Below are positions 57,954-64,000 of a stretch of DNA of 64,000 nucleotides, in pieces. How positions within the stretch are numbered: the stretch's first letter is position 1; every line of letters starts with the position of its first letter. Source of the DNA: Noviherbaspirillum autotrophicum (GTDB lineage: Bacteria; Pseudomonadota; Gammaproteobacteria; Burkholderiales; Burkholderiaceae_D); the NCBI RefSeq assembly GCF_000818395.1, contig NZ_JWJG01000028.1, positions 4,319,918-4,383,917 of the forward strand, read 5' to 3'. A program made the translations under genes and the position numbers. The notes below the pieces were generated by a model that saw only the letters and a list, made by a program, of their open reading frames with translations, was not told the origin of the DNA and searched no databases.

Positions 57954-59040
57954 CAGAAACTGGAAAAGGAAACTGCAGGCGATTCTGGACGAACACAATT
58001 ACCGCCATGGCGTACGCCACAAGTCCGTCTCGCACAGTACGGCATCCGCCCGCGCGCATGCCTTGTTCCGCTGCTTCATTCTGCTGCGCCACCTCGGCTT
58101 CACTCCCGACCCGAAAAATCTGGATGGGAATCACATCAAAGTACTCGCGCAATTCTGGACAGCCGATCCGGCACTCGCGCCACTATGCTTGAGGCGTGGC
58201 GTCGCACTGCCGGACCGACCATACAGCGCGGCATACATCCAGCAACAGCTCAGCTTCCTGCGCGTATTTTCCACCTGGATCGGCAAGCCCGGTATGGTAT
58301 TGGCAGCAGAGCGCTATGTCGCCGACCCAGCCCTGGTTTCACGCACCTACACGGCGAGCACGGATAAGAGTTGGTCCGGCAATCACGTGAGCGCTGACGA
58401 AGCGATTGCCGCCGTCGCTCGAATCGATGAGCATGTCGCCACACAACTGAACCTGATGCTGCACTTCGGCTTGCGCCGCAAGGAAGCGGTCATGTTCTGC
58501 CCGCACGCGGCTCTGGTGCCGGCCCATGCGATTCCAGCCAGTCATCCTGTATCCGACCAGTATGTCGCCTTCCTTCGCGTCAAAAGAGGCACCAAGGGTG
58601 GGCGGCTGCGCTTTACAGCCGTGCGCACCGATGGCCAACGACGCGCGCTCGAGCTCGCGCTGCGGCTTGCCCCCTATCCCTCCTCACATGTCGGGCGACC
58701 CGGGCTGACGCTGAAACAGTCGCTTGACCGCTTCGACAACGTCATGCGCAAGGCCGGCATCAGCATGAAGCGACTGGGCGTCACGCCGCATGGATTGCGG
58801 CATCAGTTCGCCGGCGATCTGTTTTTCGACGTCACGCAGCTCCAGGCGCCGGTTCGTGGCGGCGGCGTTTTGGCCGATCCCGATGTCCTCAAGGCGGCTT
58901 ATCTGGAAGTGGCGCGCCAGCTGGGGCACAATCGGCCACAAATCAGCAATGCCTACCTGGGATCGGCCGCACATCCACGTGCGCCGGACATTTCGGCACA
59001 CAACCCGGGAGTGCCGTCAGAACCACCGTCTCAAGAATAG
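57943..59040 (+). CDS. Tyrosine recombinase / integrase
   Basis: A 365-residue site-specific recombinase. The N-terminal half is the core-binding domain. The catalytic domain shows Arg in MLHFGLRRKEA, HGLRHQFAGD with the HxxR, and LGHNRPQISNAYLGS with the GH and the nucleophile Tyr. AAGGAGG six bases before ATG 57943 is a strong ribosome site. It probably moves an integrative element of this region, but an attachment site was not located. Confidence 0.9.
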   Translation: MGNNRNWKRKLQAILDEHNYRHGVRHKSVSHSTASARAHALFRCFILLRHLGFTPDPKNLDGNHIKVLAQFWTADPALAPLCLRRGVALPDRPYSAAYIQQQLSFLRVFSTWIGKPGMVLAAERYVADPALVSRTYTASTDKSWSGNHVSADEAIAAVARIDEHVATQLNLMLHFGLRRKEAVMFCPHAALVPAHAIPASHPVSDQYVAFLRVKRGTKGGRLRFTAVRTDGQRRALELALRLAPYPSSHVGRPGLTLKQSLDRFDNVMRKAGISMKRLGVTPHGLRHQFAGDLFFDVTQLQAPVRGGGVLADPDVLKAAYLEVARQLGHNRPQISNAYLGSAAHPRAPDISAHNPGVPSEPPSQE

Positions 59041-59561
59041 ATCGGTGCATCTATCCTGTGGCCAATTCAACGGTACGTCTCCCTCCCGTGTAGTCGACGA
59101 CGTCGCTATATCGCAACCGGTGGTCTCTTCCCTATCGGGTGGAGGAGTGATGCGCGTTGTCTTCTAGGGGAGACCGGCAATATCACAGGATAGCCGCAAC
59201 CGTGGCACTGGACGCGCGCCCTTGCGACACCGAAGTAGAGCCGTATCGGCATACCGGGCTCAAGGCCCATTGTGTTTCGCCAATTTCAGCGATGACCGGG
59301 CCAAGGCGGCGCAAGCGATCGGGCTGTCGTTTGGCATCGTACCGACAATTCGCCCTGCGTAACAAGGTGCCCAACACCACTAAACGACGACCGCCAACGC
59401 GTACTACGCAAGATAATTGGCATGGTGACAAGCATTCTCACCACAGCATCATGTCAGCTTGTCTGACAGTCGTGTCCGAAGTGCGAAGACATCGGCACTG
59501 CACTGCTTACCCGCTGCTGGCTGGACGTGAATACTCCGGCCCTCACATGCCGGCGTGCCGC
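59041..59561. other. 520-base gap with a leader remnant
   Basis: No gene is supported. At 59121-59167 lies a CTCTTCCC segment, a strong ribosome site (GGAGGAG) and an ATG at 59150 followed by stop after five codons, looking like the leader of a gene that has been lost. The rest shows no protein-like frame. Confidence 0.4.
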
Positions 59562-60173
59562 TCAAAAGTGATAGACCACTGCCCGCGCGGCGGCCTTGTA
59601 ATCGAACCACAGTTCGTTGAGGCTATCAATCAACTGCCGCAGCAACTGAGGAACATCCTTCATGCCGGCGAGGTACTCCTCGAATCCCTCGCGCGCATGT
59701 AACCCGGCCACGGGGTCAAGTTCACACTTTAACCATTCATAGGTACTCTCCATATCGTCGCGAATGGCTTCTGTCTGGCGATACCGTTCACCATTGATGT
59801 CCAGCCCCTCCTCGGTGCGGGCATCGTCATGGAAAGCGTCCACGAGCTCGTCACGCCATGCTGCAGGTACGTCCTCGAGGGCGCGTATCTGGCCATCGGC
59901 GATCTGCCGCATTACCCGCATACGTTGATAGGAATCCAGATCAAAGTAGCCGCCCTCGTCGAGGTAGCCGAGCTCGATAAAATATCCTTCGAGCTCCTCG
60001 AGCCGCGCACTGATCTCATCGATCGTCTTTTTCTGTCGCTCTTGGATCGGCACCATCAGGCGCTGGATGAGAACGCGCAAGTCCTCATAGGCGCGAAATT
60101 TCTCCACGTATTCATCGATGCGCTGGTTGTGCTTGGCAAGTGCCTCGTTTACTGCATTGCTGGTCACATCCAT
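59562..60173 (-). CDS. Helical hypothetical protein (203 aa)
   Basis: A highly charged, almost fully helical protein, probably with coiled-coil segments (HNQRIDEYVEKFRAYEDLRV, ERQKKTIDEISARLEELEGY). It has no signal or membrane segment and no recognised family. It starts at ATG 60173 with GGGGGAA upstream. It lies in the accessory segment between the integrase and the small genes, on the opposite strand. Acidic, Asp/Glu-rich composition is unlike a DNA-binding protein. Role unknown. Confidence 0.65.
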   Translation of the reverse strand: MDVTSNAVNEALAKHNQRIDEYVEKFRAYEDLRVLIQRLMVPIQERQKKTIDEISARLEELEGYFIELGYLDEGGYFDLDSYQRMRVMRQIADGQIRALEDVPAAWRDELVDAFHDDARTEEGLDINGERYRQTEAIRDDMESTYEWLKCELDPVAGLHAREGFEEYLAGMKDVPQLLRQLIDSLNELWFDYKAAARAVVYHF

Positions 60174-60932
60174 ATTCCCCCCGCTACGATCATTGCCTTA
60201 GACGGTACCGCAATCACGATACGCCATCTGCCACTACTCATTGTTAAAAAAGTGTAACGGCTCGCGCCATGCGCTGCTCTCTGCTGCCAAAGCGTGACAC
60301 GCAGGCCGTGGCCATCCGCCACGGCCCAGGTGAGGCATACACGGGCCAAGACGCCCACCCTTTTTTACCTGCGCTGGCAAGACGAAAACCCCGCGCTGCC
60401 CGGTGCGTTTCCCGCTTGCTGCATCGTTACGCAACATGGACGCCTTGATCTTCGGTATGCCTGCTGCAATACTGAAATCGCTTTTTGTGGGAATCGCTCT
60501 CACATCGCCTTCATGTCGGCTTGTCGCCAAGACGCGCATGAAGCCCACCGCCTTCCTGAGGCAGTGGCGTTGCGGTCGTTACCCGCCCCTGGAGCGATCG
60601 GCATTCATTGCGATCCTGTCGTACCAACGACGCAGTTGATCGTTCTGCTGAAAAGCAGAACCAGCGTGACACCAATGTGTCACCAGACGTTGTGGTGACC
60701 GTGAAGCGTGCGCGGCCAGGCACCCAGCCTGGGCATGGCCATGCTTTCACAGAGTGAGGCCCCAGTTCGACAGGACCGCGGGCCTTCTTTTTTGCACGTG
60801 TGTTGCGTGCGCGACCAATTCCTTCATGCCGGCCGGCCTGGAGGAATCCCAAGCGGGGAACATGTGTCTTCCCGTGAGGGAGGTTGCGTGTTTCCCCTTT
60901 CTTTTGACATCCCCCTGGAAGGAGAAATCACG
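60174..60932. other. 760-base gap with a gene leader at its end
   Basis: No supported gene. At 60855-60880 there is a hairpin-like GGGAA/TTCCC pair and TCTTCCCGTGAGGG, a motif shared with the radC leader (62280-62293, one base different). The leader runs to the ribosome site of the next gene at 60933. Confidence 0.45.
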
Positions 60933-61214
60933 ATGAAAGCCAAGAAGCATGCTCGCCGCCGGCATTGCCCCTCGCAACCGCTGCCCGACTGGGACGCCGA
61001 TTTCTGGATCGGCATCCTGAAGAATGCGTTGTCGCTGGAGCGCCGGATAGAGAAAGCAACGCGTGCCGGTCATCGGCGCCGCGCCCGCTATCTGCAGCGC
61101 ATATATGACCATTCGCTCGCGCCCCACGCGATTGCGCTGATCTTTGAAAACGAGTTCCAGGAATTGGATCGTCCCAGCCCGCACCCGCCGGCCCCGACAG
61201 GTCGCTGTCGATAG
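60933..61214 (+). CDS. Small basic hypothetical protein (93 aa)
   Basis: MKAKKHARRRHCPSQPLPDW starts a very basic protein with a helical middle (NALSLERRIEKATRAGHRRR, ARYLQRIYDHSLAPHAIALI). AAGGAG eight bases before the ATG is a good ribosome site; an upstream extension is not protein-like. It is first of a group of small genes before radC. No family is recognised. Confidence 0.6.
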   Translation: MKAKKHARRRHCPSQPLPDWDADFWIGILKNALSLERRIEKATRAGHRRRARYLQRIYDHSLAPHAIALIFENEFQELDRPSPHPPAPTGRCR

Positions 61215-61291
61215 CACGGATACGGATTCCCACAGGAACCGCGAGCCTGAAGCAAGAAGGCAAGCGGCCATCGTTTTCATCGGAGAACATC

Positions 61292-61795
61292 ATGTCGCTA
61301 GAGAAAAATCGTCGACACGCACCGCGCCGGGTCTCCGTCGCGTACGAAGAAGACAAGGCGTGGATTGGTTTCTATCGTTGCAGCGGCGACCCTGCCGTTG
61401 CCGCCGAACTGATCCAGCACTTGGATGCCGATCCTGACTTGAAGCGCGCCCATCCCGCCCTGTACCTGCGTTGCAGGCAAACCGTGCGCAGGCACCAGGA
61501 GCGACAGGCCAGGGCGAAACGCATCGGCCAGTTCGTGCGCCTGGCCATCGGCATTGCCGTAGCGGCGCCGCTGGCGGCATTGCGAAGAGCGCTGCATCTC
61601 GGCAGGGACATTGCAGTCGAATGTCTGCCCGAAACGCACGCGGAACCAGCAGTACGGCGTGCAAGACGGCTGGCCACGGAGTCCGAGTTCGCCCATCAGC
61701 GGGAAGACTTCGCAAGTCAGGACGGATCGACGGGCGCCAGACAAGCGGGCGATGCCAATGGCACCGAGGAGTCACGCAGCCCCAAAGCAGCGTGA
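61292..61795 (+). CDS. Hypothetical protein (167 aa)
   Basis: MSLEKNRRHAPRRVSVAYEE starts a mostly helical, basic protein. Residues 85-105 contain a hydrophobic stretch (FVRLAIGIAVAAPLAAL), possibly a weak membrane segment; the tail is low-complexity. CGGAGAAC precedes the ATG. It lies 77 bases after the 93-aa gene on the same strand. No family is recognised. It converges on the next gene with a 24-base overlap. Confidence 0.6.
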   Translation: MSLEKNRRHAPRRVSVAYEEDKAWIGFYRCSGDPAVAAELIQHLDADPDLKRAHPALYLRCRQTVRRHQERQARAKRIGQFVRLAIGIAVAAPLAALRRALHLGRDIAVECLPETHAEPAVRRARRLATESEFAHQREDFASQDGSTGARQAGDANGTEESRSPKAA

Positions 61796-61987
61796 TCGCT
61801 CCTTGTCGATGAGCCAGTGTAAAAAGCGCGTATCTTCCGACACGCCCCAGTAATAGCGCTTGCAGTGTGTGACATAGGCATCGAGGTCGTCGACCGTCTT
61901 CACGTACGCTGGGCTAAACCCGGTGATTTTCGTGAAGCGCTCGATTTCCCTCGATGTCAGTCGAATCGCGTTTCCAAGTCTTAGCAT
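61772..61987 (-). CDS. Small hypothetical protein (71 aa)
   Basis: MLRLGNAIRLTSREIERFTK begins a compact soluble helical protein that has aromatic residues (HCKRYYWGVSEDTRFLHWLI). GGGAGAAAACA immediately precedes the ATG, a good ribosome site. No family is recognised. It converges on and overlaps the end of the 167-aa gene, whose last eight residues share its DNA. Confidence 0.6.
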   Translation of the reverse strand: MLRLGNAIRLTSREIERFTKITGFSPAYVKTVDDLDAYVTHCKRYYWGVSEDTRFLHWLIDKERSRCFGAA

Positions 61988-62325
61988 TGTTTTCTCCCGC
62001 GTCGTCGGGCAGCACGGACAACCGTGTCTTCTCGAGTGGGCGAAGCGACGGAACTGTCTGCGTCCGTGAGCACCGTCCCTACTGACGTTTAAGACAGCTG
62101 AAACCCGGCGAGGGTTGCATGCCGGCGTGCTGTACGAGGCCGGCACGCGCCCCAGGCCTATTGCGGCCCATCGCCGCCGTACGCCCACCGTCGTCCGTCG
62201 GCGCTGCCGGTCCTTGTCACGCGACCGGTAACGCCTTTTCATTGCGCATGCCCTGCATGCGTATCCCCCGCGGGAAGCCTCTTCCCGTGCGGGGTGGTGC
62301 TCCCGCTATTTTTTAGGAGAACACC
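61988..62325. promoter_or_regulatory. Leader region of radC-like gene with hairpin
   Basis: The hairpin at 62265-62293 pairs GGGAAG (62272-62277) with CTTCCC (62281-62286) and continues through several GC pairs with one mismatch. It lies about 30 bases before AGGAGA and the start codon. Its TCTTCCCGTG motif also precedes the gene at 60933. No ORF is supported here. Confidence 0.5.
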
Positions 62326-62910
62326 ATGAACCCGTTGTCAGCTCTTTCACGTACGGATCTCGCCCGTGCACTGGTCGCCCCGTTTCACCCGTCCATTGCA
62401 GACAGTGCGAATCCGGCATTACCTACGTCGTCCGATGTGCTCCCGTATGCACCGAGTGACGCCGAGGTCAGCCATAAACTTGCTGTCGCGCGCGAACTAT
62501 GGCTGCGGCAGCTGGCGGCCGACATGCGGTCCGGCCCGATCATGGATTGCCCGGGGGTCGTGTGTGACTGGCTGCGCCTGCGGTATGCGCGCCTGGAACA
62601 TGAGATGTTTCTCGTGCTGCACCTGGACGTGCGACATCGCCTGATCGACGCCGAAGAAGTGTCGCGCGGGACACTCACGTATGCCAATGTGTATCCGCGC
62701 GAAGTGGTGAAATCGGCCCTGGCCCATAACTCGGCCGCGATGGTACTGGCACACAATCATCCCAGTGGCGAACCGCAGCCGAGCCAGCAAGACATCCTGT
62801 TGACGCAGCGGCTGCAGACTGCGCTCGCGCTGGTCGACGTGCACGTCGTCGACCACTTCGTCGTCGCCGGCGAAAAGATCCTGTCGTTTGCCGAGCGCGG
62901 CCTGCTGTAA
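62326..62910 (+). CDS. RadC family JAB/MPN-domain protein
   Basis: A 194-residue protein of the RadC family. The JAMM zinc motif is complete: HNHPSGEPQPSQQD near residue 142, with the upstream Glu in DAEEVSRGTLTYANVYPREV. The RadC function is not settled (a DNA repair link has been doubted); small plasmid/element-encoded RadC proteins like this one are common accessory genes. AGGAGAACACC just before the ATG gives the start. A hairpin follows the stop. Confidence 0.9.
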   Translation: MNPLSALSRTDLARALVAPFHPSIADSANPALPTSSDVLPYAPSDAEVSHKLAVARELWLRQLAADMRSGPIMDCPGVVCDWLRLRYARLEHEMFLVLHLDVRHRLIDAEEVSRGTLTYANVYPREVVKSALAHNSAAMVLAHNHPSGEPQPSQQDILLTQRLQTALALVDVHVVDHFVVAGEKILSFAERGLL

Positions 62911-62977
62911 GCCGCACCGCGGCCGCCCTCTAACAACATGGGATGCGCAGGCTGACAGTCACGCAGCACCGATGCAG

Positions 62978-63001
62978 ACAGGCCCGCTATCGCGGGCCTG
63001 T
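62978..63001 (+). terminator. Terminator-like hairpin after radC
   Basis: ACAGGCCCGC (62978-62987) and GCGGGCCTGT (62992-63001) are perfect complements with a four-base loop. T-run after it is short, so strength is uncertain. Confidence 0.6.
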
Positions 63002-63683
63002 TGCCTATCAGCGTCCCCGGAACGCACGCGCTCCCGGGAAGTGAGAAAGACGCCGTTCGTCAACGCCACGCCCATGGCAGGAGACACGGTGCATGGCCTT
63101 GATGGCCCCGACCTGGAACGCCATGGAACCGCTCTCCCCTGCCGCGGAGGTGGACAGGAACATGCAGCATCATCGACGTCGTGCGTGCCGCTACACTTAG
63201 CGCAACACGCCTGGATCACGTCGACCTGTCAGCCGCGACGTGGAATGCCGTCCGCCAGCAAGAGGCCGAGTTCGCCGGTTCGCTTTCGCATCCCAGCGGG
63301 CATATCTTCGGCATATCGCAGGCATGACAAGGACGATCGCTACGCATGAGGGCGTCATGGAAATGAAAAGAATCAATACCGGAAAACTGCATGCCATTGG
63401 TTATGCCCGGCGTGATATCGCGGCACGGTGCGCTCCAAGGCGGCGTCGCTGGAAGATGCCTTCAACACGCCCAGCGATAATGCGGCGACTTAGGGTAAGA
63501 AAAATTCTGTTTGCCGGGCCCAGGGATGTCGACATGAATCCAGTCGATAGCAGGAGCCACCACGCGTGACGGCGGCCACTTCTGGAGTGACGCGATGCCG
63601 TACCTGTCACGTTGCGAACCGGTTGGTGCGGCCCGTTACGCCATGCGGTGTGGCAGAGTCGCGGCTAACCGCCCCGATGCCGA
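63002..63683. other. Gap with a possible KTSC-domain remnant
   Basis: Around 63363-63420 a frame reads MKRINTGKLHAIGYARRD, similar to the start of a KTSC domain (AIGYD motif), but the following residues go off-family, so it is a fragment or frameshifted relic. GGCG and ATG lie at 63357. No other gene is seen in these 680 bases. Confidence 0.35.
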
Positions 63684-64000
63684 TCAACGCAAGCGCTTCG
63701 GGCTCAGTGCCTCCAGGTTGACATGGAAAGCCGCCACGGTGTCGGGAACCGGTTCTCCGCGAACCAGCGAAGCGTATAGCATCCCGGCAGCCGGAGCGGT
63801 CTGGATACCATATCCCCCTTGTCCGGCTGCCCAGAAGAAACCGGGTACATCGGGGTCATAGCCGCCAACCAGTTCGCCATCGGCAACAAACGACCGCAGC
63901 CCGGCCCATACATGCCTGGGCCGGCGCACCGTCATCGTCGTCTGCGTCTGAATCGTATCGATCGCGATCGCGATGTCCAATTCCTCGGCCTGGACATCAT
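63684..64000 (-). CDS. FAD-dependent oxidoreductase, C-terminal part (cut by window end)
   Basis: The last 105 codons of a DadA/GlyOx-type flavoprotein oxidising an amine or amino acid. Seen are VRRPRHVWAGLRSFVADGEL, then DPDVPGFFWAAGQGGYGIQT and APAAGMLYASLVRG, matching the C-terminal flavin-binding part (GQGGYGIQTAPA). The N-terminal Rossmann motif lies beyond the window. It is probably back in the core genome, right of the accessory segment. Confidence 0.85.
   Translation of the reverse strand, partial: DVQAEELDIAIAIDTIQTQTTMTVRRPRHVWAGLRSFVADGELVGGYDPDVPGFFWAAGQGGYGIQTAPAAGMLYASLVRGEPVPDTVAAFHVNLEALSPKRLR

Overview
The window looks like a GC-rich chromosome from a betaproteobacterium, most likely Oxalobacteraceae (Herbaspirillum or Noviherbaspirillum type). 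The evidence is the rpmH-rnpA-yidD-yidC-mnmE / dnaA-dnaN-gyrB gene order, the absence of recF between dnaN and gyrB, the OsmC-YcaO fusion, and a PEP-CTERM protein. Genus is inference; no rRNA or tRNA gene was seen.

Region 1 (1-34.6 kb) is core metabolism plus a dense set of signalling genes. It holds a response-regulator diguanylate cyclase, TesB thioesterase, an acyl-CoA ligase, a periplasmic binding protein, a PAS-GGDEF-EAL protein, a tartrate-dehydratase-like enolase with a divergent LysR regulator, NnrU, an acyltransferase, a DUF1631 protein, an outer-membrane protein/lipoprotein pair, GTP-dependent PEP carboxykinase, a QseBC-type two-component system with a histidine-rich sensor loop, an Rrf2 (NsrR-like) regulator, a CAP-domain lipoprotein, and a hybrid kinase / HD-GYP / CheY-like run. 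Three proteins make or break cyclic di-GMP.

Region 2 (34.6-46.4 kb) holds small proteins with FNR-like and DnaA-box sites, then the chromosomal origin. rpmH, rnpA, yidD, yidC and mnmE are transcribed leftward, and dnaA, dnaN and gyrB rightward. DnaA boxes lie between rpmH and dnaA and again between dnaA and dnaN.

Region 3 (46.5-50.8 kb) has the OsmC-YcaO protein, a secreted hypothetical protein and a ComEA-like protein.

Region 4 (about 51-63.6 kb) is accessory DNA. It contains a truncated IS1182-type transposase, an IS630-type element, two fragments of one phage-type repressor on either side of a PEP-CTERM gene, and a leftward operon. That operon carries a frameshifted ParM/StbA actin, a small ParR/StbB-like protein and two genes that together look like a Cas4-type nuclease split in two. 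A tyrosine integrase, several unknown small genes and a RadC-family protein follow. This looks like part of an integrative element with several decayed stretches. The last bases hold the 3' end of an FAD-dependent oxidoreductase, probably back in the core genome.

Most notable leads: the split Cas4-like/CFI-box pair, the duplicated FNR/DnaA regulatory block with very small proteins around it, the shared small membrane-protein family, and the matched inverted repeats in front of two signalling genes.
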